Shown in pieces: positions 45,161 through 55,860 of a stretch of 64,000 nt of DNA. This stretch comes from Panopea generosa (lineage: Eukaryota > Mollusca > Bivalvia > Adapedonta > Hiatellidae), in the NCBI GenBank assembly GCA_029582155.1, contig CM055905.1, positions 8,336,995-8,400,994 of the forward strand. Direction: 5' to 3'. The translations under genes were made by a program, and so were the position numbers. The notes beneath the pieces are model-generated. The model made no database searches. It was not told where the DNA came from and worked only from the letters and a program-made list of their open reading frames with translations. Positions within the stretch are counted from its first letter, which is position 1; each line of letters opens with the position of its first letter.

Positions 45161-46899
45161 CAAAGGAGAAATAAATATATTTCTCCAATTTAATGACAGG
45201 AACATCACCAGAGAATTGTCATTTTAATAGCTCTCCGGATGATATGCAGATACTCCTATAAAATTTGATCGACTTTGACAAATATCGAACTTGGTCCTTA
45301 TTTAATAAGTATACAGTTACACAAATAAACCAATATGACGAACGGACATATGAACGAACGGACATTGGTAATATCCCTTCACCATCCTTCAAAAGGCGAA
45401 ACCATGGAAATTACTTGAAAGGGATTATTAAGCAAGCCTTATATTTTGTGTAATAGTCATGAACCATCATTGATTTTGGTTACGTTTTTTCATTGAAACA
45501 ATCAGAATTTTCCATCCTTAAAAGGCGATGGCATGAAAATGGTTTTATAGGAATCGTATAGCAAGCATGATATTGATGTAATAGCAACGGAACATCCGTT
45601 TTTATGGTGACTGCTTCTTTCATTGAGACATCCAAAATATTATTCTATTTTTCTTAGTAACTTTGTTTTATGAATGTTTACTTGACTAGTGTAGTGACAG
45701 AAGGTATTTATTGTTACAGGGAACAACAATCGAAAAATAAATCAACGCGCATCTACGTTTGTTATGGTAATCTATGACAATCTATTTGACAAATGCGAAA
45801 TCCACAAAACCAACAATGACAAATATTAGCTGCATGTGTGTTACGTAAACGCCTTTTTAGCGACTGACCTACTTACAATGTATATTATAACCAAAAATTA
45901 AGATCCCTATTTCTACTACTTATAGGCAACTAGACTTCTGAATTAATAATTAAATCCACACAATAATGAACATCAGTTTGAATGAATTCAGAAGTAACTA
46001 CATTCCGCTTAAATGGCAAATAAATGGTAAACATGTTTTAATATACCAAACAGAACAGTAACTGTAATTATTTAATGTAGTAATATTCAATAGGTTTATC
46101 GATTAAGGAAGTTGTATAGATATTATTATAGGGCTAATTTGTTTACATAATTTGCATTTGTGTGTTTGCAGTATAGCATCATCATCATAAGCACAATCAA
46201 TACTTCCTAGAATATCGTATTTTCCATCTGTATGTTTATTGTCTTTTTTCAGCTTGTATTTCCTTTAAAGTGTGTGCGTTATCCAAAACGACATATTCTG
46301 TTATTGTTTTTCTTCCAACTATTTAACTTTATTTCTCTTCTTTCTGCATTATTATATTTAAGCAGGATTTTCATGCCAAAGGCATCGCCCTGCTTATGTC
46401 GTTTTGATCAAGCTATGTAGTATTGATCACCGCCAAAATGATCATACGCGACCTGGACTACTTTTTATTCCTTAGATTTTATTTATTCATGTATTTGATA
46501 GACGCAAGCAGAAACAAATCAAACAATACAGGTATATTATAATGAGAACGTTATATTATGCGATTTGTTAACAAAAAATGTTGCATAAAATAAAACAAAC
46601 GCTACAATAATATAATTAAAATTGTGAATGCGTAATAATTAAATATTTACTAAAGCCAGGCTATCTGTATTGTCAAGTTCTTTGATTCTACCTGACATTC
46701 TGCCTTTATCTTGCAGGAATTTCTCTGACTGGGACCTGGCAACACTATTTATTCAACCTGGGTTTCCTCATTACCCTGGAAACTTAAGCCACGTAGACTT
46801 CTCTTACCGCATTTCTGTTAAATATATGTATGCCATTATCTTTTGGAAACAATGCAAATTGCTTGTAAGAAATAAACTTCAAGTCTGCACTGTTATCTT
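45161..46899. other. Non-coding stretch with weak internal duplication
   Basis: 45370-45600 holds two diverged copies of a segment with CATCCTTNAAAAGGCGA and TTACTTGAAAGGG/TTTTATAGGAATCGT. No gene. A 109-codon plus frame (46670-46999) runs into repeat R4 and is not credited. Confidence 0.4.
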
Positions 46900-47180
46900 C
46901 CTTAGCAGGATTGTTGACTTGATAAATGTCGCAATACCATTGAATTTCAAAAAACCTGGTCAAGTGTATGGTTTGATTGTTTATAATTACATATTTTGAG
47001 CCATTGAACCATTTGAACCCAGACACAAGCTGCAGATTTTTTTTTCATTGTGTTTTTGGAACATATGTGTTACAATGGAGTCCTAATGGAAATGTATTAG
47101 TGGTGTGAGACGTATATGGCGTAACTATTTTACCAGCTACCCAACTTCATTGCAGTTAACACTTTGCAATTGCACAGTTC
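46900..47180 (+). repeat. Repeat R4, copy 2
   Basis: Direct copy of 44885-45160, including ACCTGGTCAAGTGTATGG, TGTTACAATGGAGTCCTAAT, GTGGTGTGAGACGTATA and TTTTACCAGCTACC. Confidence 0.6.
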
Positions 47181-48844
47181 TTTGGACATTAATACAATAG
47201 AGCCGTATGTCAGCTATAAAAGTGGAGTGAAACTTTCTCTTATCTAAACAACCTCCTGATTCATGGATGAAGCAATGACAAGCTGAATTCCTAGCAGCTT
47301 CAAAATGACCAAACCAGCCGACATCTAGTGGTTGTTAAAGATGACTGGAGTGTGTGGCTTATTAAAAAGAGAAATACGCTATTTAAAGCAATTACTAGTT
47401 GCGATAGTAATAATTGAAATATTATAACATGCTAGGTTATCGCAATATCCAAAAGCAGCTATTGACCGTTTTTCGTATCTTGGCCTCGTACCGTATATAG
47501 TAAGTTCATTATGCATTGTAACGTTACACTCCCAAATATCCCTGATTTCCGAATTAGATAAGTGTATAAGTATGTGTTATCCGTAAATATTAGAATACAA
47601 AATAGGTCATATGCTTTAGGAATTGCATACTTTGAATGGCTTTTTTTTGAGTTTTGTGTGCTAATTTAGTTTAATTTCATCATTTTGTATATGCATGAAA
47701 GACTAAAAAATACCTAGGAAATCCCGATTATTTAGTCTTATGTTCAACCTGCCTCCATGCAGAGGGATAACGATTTCTGTTGTTGATCCTTGAGATAGGT
47801 AAGATAAAAAAGTCCTGGAATGTGTTTAACAGAAAAACTTACGACAAAAAACGCCAAAAGCGTAAACCAACAATTATGTATCATTTCTTTTTATTTTTAT
47901 CCAAATGAAGCCAAGTTCTCTCAAATCATGCAGAAAGTAACACATTTTCTGAAAATACAATCATTATGTAAATCGATCCAAATTTGAACACACAACGTTG
48001 AATTTGTCACTTAGACTTATGTCGATTTTTGTTATTTTGTGAAACGCAGCCCTGGTGGTAGAGATATTTAACCTTCTGGGTCGCACCTGACCACTTTGTC
48101 CTCTATTTCAGCCATGACGAGGGTATAATTTTTTTGAGGTTAGTTTTCGTATTTGCATTAAGGAAAAAGTCAACAGTACGTGTGGAAATTTAAACAATCA
48201 TAATACATGGCTTATCAACAAGCCCATATCCTATATTGCTGCCATTTCTCCGGCACAGGCATTATTATCAGTAATGAAACATGTTTTAAAAAACCATGAC
48301 ACGTTCTTAAATCGAGTAAGAAAGCGATATTATCAGCCCGTGATCGTAAGTCGTCAACATATGTGATAATATCACGAGTTCCCCAAAGGCTAAATTCCAC
48401 TATTTAAACATAAAACCGTCCTTCGCTACTTGTGATAATCAAATAAATTAAGGTGCTACAAAAGTGTGTCCTTCAAGGAAGCAGCTAGAAAAGGATGAAA
48501 GCTCATAGAGGTTGTAATATAGAAACCGTTGTGACATACTCTAATAAAAATACCCCAGGACATTAGTAGTGTGTCCCCAAATATTTAAGCTATTGTAGCA
48601 GCAATATTTGCTTACCGTTAGGTGCAAAACTTAAGGGCATTTGTCATGTCAATCTATCTTACTGGAGTTGTCAAAACGTCAATGATAGGTACTAAGAATG
48701 AACCATTGTTAACCCGATATGTATTTAGTAATTTAATTGTTATAACCAAATGCAGCGAACACCTTGACCTTCTTTGGGTGATAAATGCTAATTTGACACA
48801 ATTTGTGTCCTTTTAATTATTTTATCTGTAAAATAACACATCTG
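47181..48844. other. 1.6-kb non-coding stretch
   Basis: A short tRNA-like A-box (CCCTGGTGGTAGAG at about 48050) has no partner B-box. No gene supported. Confidence 0.4.
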
Positions 48845-49440
48845 ACTAAATCCAATGTTAATAGCAATGTATATGGCTTCACAATACTTAAACCATTTTC
48901 AGTTATGCTCTGTGTCCATTTAATCATTGCTTTGTTAACTAACACATCTGACTGAATCATGTGTTAATAGCAATGTGTATGGCTGCTCGACACATAAAAC
49001 AATATAAATATTGCTATGTATAATTTTAAATTGCATTTCTCTCTTTAAACTAACACACCTGACATTCTGTTTCTATAGCAATGTGTATGAATGCACGACA
49101 CATAAAACAATACACATATTGTTCTGTGTCCTTTTTAATTGCATTGCTGCTCGGTAAACTAACACATCTAACTGAATCCTGTTTCGATAGCAATGTGTAT
49201 GAATGCACGGCACATAAAACAATACACATTGCTCTATGTCTTTTTAAATTGCATTGCTCTCGGTAAACTAACACATCTGATTATATCTTGTTTCAATATA
49301 TATGCGTATGACTGCACGACTCATAAACATTACAAATATTGCTGTGTGTCGCTTTAAATTGCATTGCTGCTCTGTAAACAGACACATTCCTACTGAATCC
49401 TAATTTAATAGCTACGAGTCTGCCTTCACAATGCATAAAG
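48845..49440. repeat. ~110-bp tandem repeat, about 6 diverged copies
   Basis: ATAGCAATGTGTATG-like cores occur near 48861, 48967, 49074, 49187, 49296 and 49408. Each is followed by CACATAAAACAATA and, later, TTTAAATTGCATTGCT and AAACTAACACATCTGACTGA. Confidence 0.85.
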
Positions 49441-49780
49441 CAAACGCATTCAAAAATGGTAAAAAACTACTAAAATAAGGATTGAGATAAGAATATGTTA
49501 CCAATTTAAATATTTTAAATAAGGTATGGCGTTTTAAAAATCATAAAACATTCATATATGAAAATGAACAGAATGTGAGATCCTCATGTCGCGTCTGAAA
49601 AAAAAAACAGAATTAGAATTCATTATAGAATATAACTTTAATGATGACAAAAAACTTGCATCTTCCATTTATTATCATAGGAGTATTGATTATTTGATTG
49701 AATATTTAAGATGCTACCCTATCATGGGGATGTGAACAATATGTTTGATATAATAAGATTTGATTGTTTAAAGATTGAAT
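49441..49780. other. Spacer between two tandem arrays
   Basis: No feature supported. Confidence 0.4.
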
Positions 49781-50125
49781 CTTTTGTGGGAACAGTAACA
49801 TGTTTAAAGTAACATATAAAATAAGTATTGTTTTTAGTGACAGGTAACTCTAATGCATCCCTTTTGTGGGAACAGTAACATGTTTAAAGTAACATATAAA
49901 GTAAGTATTGTGTTTTGATTGTAAGGTAGCCCTAATGCATCCATTTTGTGGGAACAGTATCATGTTTAAGGTAACATATAAAATAAGTATTGTTTTTTTA
50001 TTGTAAGGTAGCTCTAATGCATCCGTTTTGTGGGAACAGTAACATATTTAAAGTAACATATAAAATAAGTATTGTTTTTGTATAGGTTAATATAGTCACC
50101 CCTTTTGTCGAAACAGTTACCTGTT
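49781..50125. repeat. ~82-bp tandem repeat, about 4 copies
   Basis: TTTTGTGGGAACAGTAACAT starts units near 49790, 49862, 49942 and 50023, with AAAGTAACATATAAAATAAG and CTCTAATGCATCC. Confidence 0.85.
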
Positions 50126-50273
50126 TAAGTGTTACATAAAGTTACAACAAAGTTGAAAATAACTATTTTAATACTAGAAGATTGAAACATTGTGATCGAA
50201 TTTATTGTATACTATAAAATAATTTTTTCAATGTGTGCTATGGTACATTTAATAGTTATGTCTAAAATAAAAC

Positions 50274-50540
50274 CAAGGCGATCGCTGGTCAGGCAGGTGG
50301 CAAAGAGGCGCGCAAATTAGGAACGTCGTCAGGCGGATACGGTACAACAGGGTCTGGATACAACACAACAGGGTTCATAGAGACTGGTCACCCAACCGGA
50401 CCCGCAACCAACTCTTACGGACAGAGACCTTGAAGCCATTGTTAACAAGGTGGTGAAGAATGTTGGGGATAGGCAGGAACAGACGGCAGTGGTAGACCCA
50501 CAAAGCATGCAGCAGGGTGATGGTTCACTTGAATCTTGAT
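50274..50540 (+). pseudogene. GC-rich coding-like fragment, polyprotein-like, broken
   Basis: This segment has higher GC content and codon-like structure than its surroundings. One plus frame reads ERRQADTVQQGLDTTQQGS, a stop, then RLVTQPDPQPTLTDRDLEAI, VNKVVKNVGDRQEQTAV and ends at TGA about 50540. An earlier stop precedes ERRQ. The Gln/Asp/Val-rich hydrophilic character suggests a gag-like or recombinase-flanking region of a retroelement. I do not recognise a domain, so the call is coding-like only. Confidence 0.35.
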
Positions 50541-50859
50541 AAGGTAATGTCATAGGTGACGTTGGGGATTTGGGGCGTCATGTAAGCAAAATATACGGGG
50601 GAAAATTATTAACGGAAAATACATCGACTTCGGAACTCTTTTGCCTTTATCTGCTAAGGATTCCATTAGTTTTTTTTTCTGTCATAGATAGGCAGTTGAT
50701 ATCGCAACAGAAAGTAAATACCATGAAAATACAGGATATTAGTCGGTGGACAAATGCCTTTATGGTATTTATTTCTATTTATACATCTGCCCACCCATTA
50801 AGTTGTGCCGGATTGCTAAAATACATGAGCATAGTACGCCTAGGGGCTGAGCGGGCATT
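50541..50859. other. Spacer with no supported gene
   Basis: The plus frame 50570-50917 runs into the poly-G tract and is not credited. Confidence 0.4.
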
Positions 50860-50882
50860 GGGGGGGGGGGGGGGGGGGGGGG
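50860..50882. repeat. Poly-G tract, about 23 bp
   Basis: An uninterrupted G run followed by AGGGTTGGAGGGGGG, a strong G-quadruplex-forming candidate on the plus strand. Exact length in the genome may differ from the assembly. Confidence 0.85.
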
Positions 50883-51059
50883 AGGGTTGGAGGGGGGTTA
50901 AATTGGAAACAGTATGATGAAACAATTCGTTTGAAGAAGACTAAGGATTCTTGAGGTACAGTTGACCAGGAGTTTTGGATGCTGCTACACCAAAATCTAT
51001 TCTCATATTCACAGCCTTTAAAGAAACATTGTTTTGATTACAATCATTCAGCAGTTTGT

Positions 51060-51870
51060 ACAAGAACGTATTGCAATTATGCTTCCGTCAAACTAACCCT
51101 TTTCAAATTGATTTTTGTATTTACTTATTCTAACTCTATCACCAATTTTGAAAGTTATCCTAGATGTCTGGGATTGTTTTGATTTAGAAAAAAATATTTA
51201 CTTATTCTAACTATCACCAATTTTGAAAGTTATCCTAGATGTCTGGGATTTTTTTGATTTAGAAAAAAATAAAATCTGTAGTACCTTTTCCTTTTTCGCT
51301 TTCATTCTTCCTTCCCCCGGAGCCATAACAATACTGCTATGTTGAGTCTTAATATTTTTTTAGATTATTTCAGGCAGAGTATCAATATTATTATTCGTAT
51401 TATTTACGGTGAAGTGCTTCCACATTATTCTCTTTATGGTTCTATTAAATCTTTCAATAGCAACTGCTTTTCCCTCATTAAAGGTATGATACATTTTAAT
51501 ATTGTTATCGCCTTACAATTTCTCAAAATGCTTATTATAAAATTCACTTCCCTCGTCAACCCACAGCTTTTGATGCATCGCATTCATCTCGCTTAAAATG
51601 ACCTGAAATGCCTTAGTTACATCAAAATCAGTTTTATTCTTAAACGGCACACTCCAAGCATATTTACTCAAGACATCAATTACATTAAATAAATATCTAA
51701 ATCCTTTGATGTATCTTAAGAAGGTTTGCATATCAACCAAATCAGTGTCCATACATCATCCACATAACTTACAATATCTCGACGTCTCGGAAATTTTCTT
51801 TAAATAGACTTATGTAATTCATCCGCTAATTTACTACTCCAAGACGCCGGCCTTTCCATTATTTTCACTA
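51060..51870 (-). pseudogene. Polinton integrase remnant
   Basis: The enzyme would insert element DNA into the host chromosome. On the minus strand an N-terminal block is visible near 51850-51755, broken by a stop and a frameshift. Then comes an open part (51513-51752) with the first catalytic Asp (DLVDM) and the second (WVDEGSEF). After an in-frame TAA (51513-51515) a block with the third acidic residue (EGKAVAIERFN) continues in the same frame. The C-terminal part has a beta-barrel-like segment (FKIGDRVRISKY) at about 51100, duplicated by a 77/75-bp tandem repeat (51119-51195 and 51196-51270). All three catalytic acids can be located, but on different broken pieces. Its DLVDM-type core is closer to Polinton than to LTR-retrotransposon integrases, from recollection of the family. 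Confidence 0.8.
51119..51270. repeat. Tandem duplication inside the integrase remnant
   Basis: Copies at 51119-51195 (77 bp) and 51196-51270 (75 bp) differ by a CT deletion and one substitution. Near-identity shows it postdates much of the gene's decay. Confidence 0.9.
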
Positions 51871-51904
51871 AAACCAAGTTTATGTTTTCATGCAAAAAGA
51901 TGGA

Positions 51905-52275
51905 TTAACAATAAAATTGTTTAGCAATTTTTCGCCAAATGTTTTTGATTTAGTGTTCTTCAAATTCTCTAGCATTTCTTTATCACAAGTAGATTGTTTC
52001 ACCGCCATTTCATAACAATAATCTTAATCATTCACCGGACTTCCAGATTCCAAGGGGTTGCGTGGTCCACAATATTTGTATCCAGGAAGTGTCAATCCCT
52101 TTTTAGGAAGCAAGGACAACAGAGCTCTATGAATGTCAAAACCCTATCCCTTACAACATTTACTATTTTTTGTTTTTGTTTTTCCACAAGACGCACAAAT
52201 ACTCTTCCGTATTAGCCTTCCATTTTAAGTACGTAATCATTCTAGGTTGTTCATCTTGTGTTAGTGTTTTTCCTT
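51905..52275 (-). pseudogene. Zinc-ribbon plus phospholipase-A2-like protein remnant
   Basis: The minus strand first shows a decayed Cys-containing N-terminal region near 52230-52190 (zinc-ribbon-like, one Cys position apparently Trp). Then comes LPGYKYCGPRNPLESG, the calcium-loop-like block of parvovirus/Polinton-type PLA2 domains, at about 52085-52040. The catalytic His-Asp block should follow, but there is a TAA (52024-52026) and an apparent deletion. A downstream DYCYEMAVKQS and KTFGEKL remain. In related viruses this domain is thought to help particles leave endosomes; here the active site is gone. The assignment rests on the PGY-CGP block and the neighbours. Confidence 0.6.
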
Positions 52276-52296
52276 CACGCAATAACTGCTCATTTA

Positions 52297-52689
52297 TATA
52301 TTAATAAAATAATTTTTAATAATTAATTCATTTTCTTTGGTTCTGAATGGCTTCAACATTTTGTACAAAACATCAAATATATCATACCCATCTTGTAATT
52401 TCTTGATGAAATACAAGCAGAAGTAACCGCATAACACACTGGTCTTATCTTGATTTTGCATTGCATTTAGTAACACGTAATTCAACTGGTGTGGTAAACC
52501 AAAAGGAGCAAAATAGTAATTACCATTAATAACAAACCCAATTACTGCCAGGACTAGCCATATCATCCAAATTAATGCTACATGTTTATTTAATGGAATA
52601 GCATCCCTGCTAAACACCCCAGCGAAATTACGGATTTTTAATATCTTAACCCACTCTTCTATGTCAAAGTAACTAATGGATTTATCCAC
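52297..52689 (-). pseudogene. Adenain-like cysteine protease remnant (PRO)
   Basis: A 131-codon minus-strand frame holds an N-terminal FDIEEWVKILKIRNF block, YYFAPFGLP and the nucleophile region VLCGYFCLYF (Cys codon 52429-52431), which is the arrangement of adenovirus-type maturation proteases in Polintons. The middle (about 52530-52585) is in the wrong frame: the family-like reading appears in another frame there and enters and leaves by compensating indels. In that frame the position expected to be the catalytic His reads Asn (codon AAT, 52541-52543). The length is slightly short of full. It would have cut capsid precursors; it is now inactive. Confidence 0.75.
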
Positions 52690-52700
52690 AAATTATTTCG

Positions 52701-53330
52701 GGGCCCAATTTGAAGCTCCCGTCCTCTAGGAGGCCCCATTTGTAACCCCTTTCCGGTTAAACAAAAAATAAGCGTTTCCAATAAGAGGTATCCCCAACGT
52801 AGCCAACAAACCAAGGAATCCTCAATTTTGCAATTGCTTATTAGTCATTTTGATGCTGTTTGATTTTCCAAAGTTATTAATCTGAGCCTTTTTCAAATAA
52901 CCAGAATTGATTAGTTTTCTCTTATTATTATCATCAATCGAAATCATTACATTCCCAAATATTTTATTGATTCCGGTAGATGCCAAACCGCTTAATGCCC
53001 CAGTAGCAAACGGAGCGACAATTTTTGGGATAAAGGTAAAATAGTTCGACCAATCAAGCTTGCCAATGTACCAAGGAATCCGCCATTTTTCGCCTGAGCG
53101 GACATTTGTGTCTTAGAAATATTTAAATCTCATATAACACCTAACTGTTCTGCTTTGCTAATTGCTTTTATTTGGTTATTAGTAAACATCAACGGCACAG
53201 CTCCAGCAGCTCCCGCATTTAATTGATTATTTTTCAACCTCAATGTTAATTCGCTTCTTTTATCAAAAGCATTTGTCAGGCTATTCTTCTGTCCATCTGT
53301 TAAATTTACTAGATGTAAAATGTATGTCAT
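52701..53330 (-). pseudogene. Polinton minor-capsid-like protein remnant
   Basis: The first 66 codons (53330-53133) are open. They contain LTDGQKNSLTNAFDKR and LTLRLKNNQLN followed by TNNQIKAISKAEQLG, a repeated Lys/Gln-rich pattern found in Polinton/adintovirus virion-associated proteins that I know as usually unannotated. Downstream, glycine-rich hydrophobic blocks (GGFLGTLASLIG near 53070; FLGLLATLG near 52810) occur in other frames, separated by frameshifts and stops. It sits between capsid and protease genes, as in related elements. The exact role (minor capsid or membrane-active cement) is inferred from position. Confidence 0.55.
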
Positions 53331-53370
53331 ATATATTTACATTAGAATTATTCATTTCCTACTTCATTTA

Positions 53371-53985
53371 TTACGTTTTGTTTTTTTTGGACATACTAAT
53401 TGCGTAGATTTTATAAGCTCCAGCAGGCGGAACATGAAACTTACAACTTAATGTGATTTGTTTAGGATCAACAGTAACTTCCACCTAAGGTTAAAGTTCA
53501 TAAGTCCAAATAAGTGTTCAAAATTTGTTCTGTTCAATAGTGAGCCGGTGTTTTTATCATTCTGTTTATATGAATAATTAATAACATCTCTAAATATTCT
53601 TAAAATATGATCTCTTCTGTTTCTGGATATATTCTCCATTGCCAACTTCCAATCGAGCAGAGTGTAAATAAAAATTTAAATTATAAGAATTAAGTTTAAA
53701 TGTATCAAACGTACGTGGATTTTGTCCTTGACTATTTTCTTTAGCAGTTCTTTGTCAATAAATGAAAACATGTTTTGGGTCTTTTACACCAGCGGTTATT
53801 CTAAAGGAATTGAACCCCCTGCGGGGAACTAGCCGATTCCTGTATCATTTCCCTAAGATAAGTCAATCTTGTCGGAATCGTGTGATTTTCTACGACAAGC
53901 ACTAACTCATCAGGTTCACATCCTATGATCAGATGTAACCGTACTGGCAATAACCAAATAAGGGAATGATTAATTTTTTATTTCG
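53371..53985 (-). pseudogene. Polinton major-capsid-like protein, C-terminal part, broken
   Basis: Reading right to left on minus: CEPDELVLVVENHTIPT and SSPQGVQFL with a stop, then RITAGVKDPKHVFIY and another stop. QNPRTFDTFKLNSYNLNFYL follows, then IFRDVINYSYKQNDKNTGSL with NFEHLFGLMNFNL. After a one-base frameshift a beta-strand-rich end finishes with KIYAISMSKK and TAA at 53371-53373. The DPKHVF.Y and RDVINYSY...NTG blocks and the position at the head of the cluster fit the second jelly roll of the major capsid protein. At least two stops and one frameshift are present; the N-terminal half is missing. Confidence 0.6.
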
Positions 53986-54000
53986 TTTGCAACACGCTTT

Positions 54001-54189
54001 ATAGTGTTTCCTAAGAGGTTGCTGCTCAGTTTCGCCATCTAGGGTCAGATGACTGACTAACTACCATGTATAGCATTTAAATAATTGGCATTTCTTGATC
54101 TGCTTGTTTTTTATGGTACTTGTGGCGGTAACAAGATCTGCAGGGCCCGAGTGGTAGTGCATATCTTGTCTTGTGGTGGGATTTACAGT
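54001..54189. other. Spacer right of the Polinton fragment
   Basis: No terminal inverted repeat or target-site duplication is recognisable. Confidence 0.4.
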
Positions 54190-54545
54190 TTGCCATCAGT
54201 GCCATAAACAGTTTAACCAATACAGACATGGTTTAAATGTAATTTGTGTTAGTATTTAGCAATATCTGTGTTTGAAGTTCAGTTCAAGCTGATCTGGTGA
54301 TCTCCTGTTCCCAGAGTTTAAATTAGTTTCAACTATTGTTACTACATTTAACTGCAAATAGACAATTTAAATAGTTTAAATATATTGATACATGTCTGCA
54401 TTATTATTTCTCTGATAAATAATTTGTATTATTATTATTCGCATAAACTTACTAAAGCTATGGCCTAGATTCGCCAAAAACAGCAATCACATAAAGCTTA
54501 TATTTAACTTCTGTTGTTTTCTGTTTTAATAAGATTTGATCGTTT
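54190..54545 (+). repeat. Duplicated module R5, copy 1
   Basis: Contains AACAGTTTAACCAATACAGA, CAGTTCAAGCTGATCTGGTG, TTGATACATGTCTGCATTAT, then CATAAACTTACTAAAGC and ATGGCCTAGATTCGCCAA, uninterrupted. Confidence 0.8.
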
Positions 54546-54914
54546 AAAGATTAAATCATATATTAAAGAAACGTTTCCTTATTCAATTTTAAAAACAAAA
54601 AATATAGAAATTACTCACTACCAACTTTTAAATTAACAGAAAATTGAGTTACCCGACACCCACTCCCATATAAAATATGTTCTGCTAATATTTTATTTTA
54701 TAATTTCAGAAACCGACTTTGTTTTAATCTTCACCATACTTAAACAGAAAGTTCAGACACATATAAACAATTTCACTCCGTAACGGCTTCAGTACCAGAT
54801 AGAACATATGGCTCGCACCGGTGAAAGTGGGAGTTGCGGCTCGTCATGAGTTCCATAGTAAACGATAAAGGCATTGTGGATAGTTGAATTGTGTGTTTAT
54901 ACATACCATCGGGC

Positions 54915-55860
54915 GAGCTTAACAGTTTGCCATCAGTGCCAATAAACAGTTTAACCAATACAGACATGGTTTGAATGTAATTTGTGTTTATATTTAGCAT
55001 TATCTGTTTTGTAAATTCAGTTCAAGCTGATCGGGTGATCGCCTGTTCCAAGAGATCACTTTTAATTAGTTTCAATTGCTGTTACTACATTATTTGCAAA
55101 TAGTCAATTTAAATAATATTGATACATGTCTGTTTTATTGTTTTCTGATAAATATTTATATTAGGTGTAACGATTCATCGATGAATCGCGATTCACATTT
55201 CCGCCGATGTGTATCGGGTGTTAAACACTGTGATGCAATGTATTATTTAGAACTTGGATGCATCGATACGAGTGTCGTGCAATGCTATTTCATTTTTGAT
55301 GAAACATAAAAAAACTAGCTAATATAAACAAACAAAAAAAGGGCGTGCTTTTTTTAAAAAAAAACAAGGCAAATATTCGGACAAAAACTGTTTAAACAAG
55401 TGCCGGATATTCCGGAAAGCATCTCATTCCCATCAGATACTCTCTACTAGGTCAGTTTCATTACTGTCGCATTTAAGCAATGTAATAAGTTATGTTGTTC
55501 TATGTTATTAAAGATGTGTTTAAGTTGCGTACGAGCATAGTTATAACATACATCTTAAACTAATCTAGGTGATTGCATAAGGTACAGTTTGGAAATCAGT
55601 ATCGTGATGCGCATTGCATCGCGACTTAAATATTGCAATACGCATGACCTTTTATTTTCACAGATAATATATATCGTGATACATATCGTTCTGAAAATGA
55701 AGTATCGCAATGTACGTCGCAAATGAAAAAAAAATGCCTAGCTCAGCCCTTATTTGTTTCAGTATTATTCTCATAAACTTACTGAAGCAATGGCCTAGAA
55801 TCGCCAAGAAAAGTAATAAAGACTTATATTTAACCTTTGTTGTGTGCTTTATTAAAAGAT
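54915..55860 (+). repeat. Duplicated module R5, copy 2, split by insertion
   Basis: The same ordered blocks as 54190-54545 up to about 55162 (TTGATACATGTCTGTTTTAT), resuming at about 55756 (CATAAACTTACTGAAGCAAT, GGCCTAGAATCGCCAAG). About 590 bp of unrelated sequence separates the halves. Confidence 0.8.
55163..55755. mobile_element. hAT-like non-autonomous DNA transposon
   Basis: The insertion begins AGGTGTAACGATTCATCGAT and ends GCCTAGCTCAGCCCT (complement AGGGCTGAGCTAGGC). Both ends resemble the TAGGGNTG-type hAT termini, with AACGATTCATCG next to the left end. Internal segments have repeated ATCG-rich motifs such as GATGCATCGATACG and ATCGTGATGCGCATTGCATC. No transposase frame. The empty-site copy at 54190-54545 confirms the insertion. 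The 8-bp target duplication is not clean. Confidence 0.6.

Larger units (their letters stand above)
51060..54000 (-). mobile_element. Decayed Polinton/Maverick (adintovirus-like) segment
   Basis: Five gene remnants on the minus strand, right to left: major-capsid-like, minor-capsid-like, adenain-like protease, zinc-ribbon/PLA2-like and integrase. This clustering of a retroviral-type integrase with an adenovirus-type protease and capsid-type genes defines Polintons. DNA polymerase B, the packaging ATPase and terminal inverted repeats are not seen, so only a 3-kb fragment remains. All five genes carry stops, frameshifts or deletions, so the element is dead. Age cannot be given without alignment. 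Confidence 0.8.

Noticed and set aside
46670..46999. 109-codon plus-strand frame preceded by a TTTATCTTGCAG-like acceptor inside it
   Set aside because: Overlaps dispersed repeat R4; no domain and no donor.
48045..48090. tRNA-like A-box CCCTGGTGGTAGAG
   Set aside because: No B-box at the expected distance and no body similarity to other SINEs.
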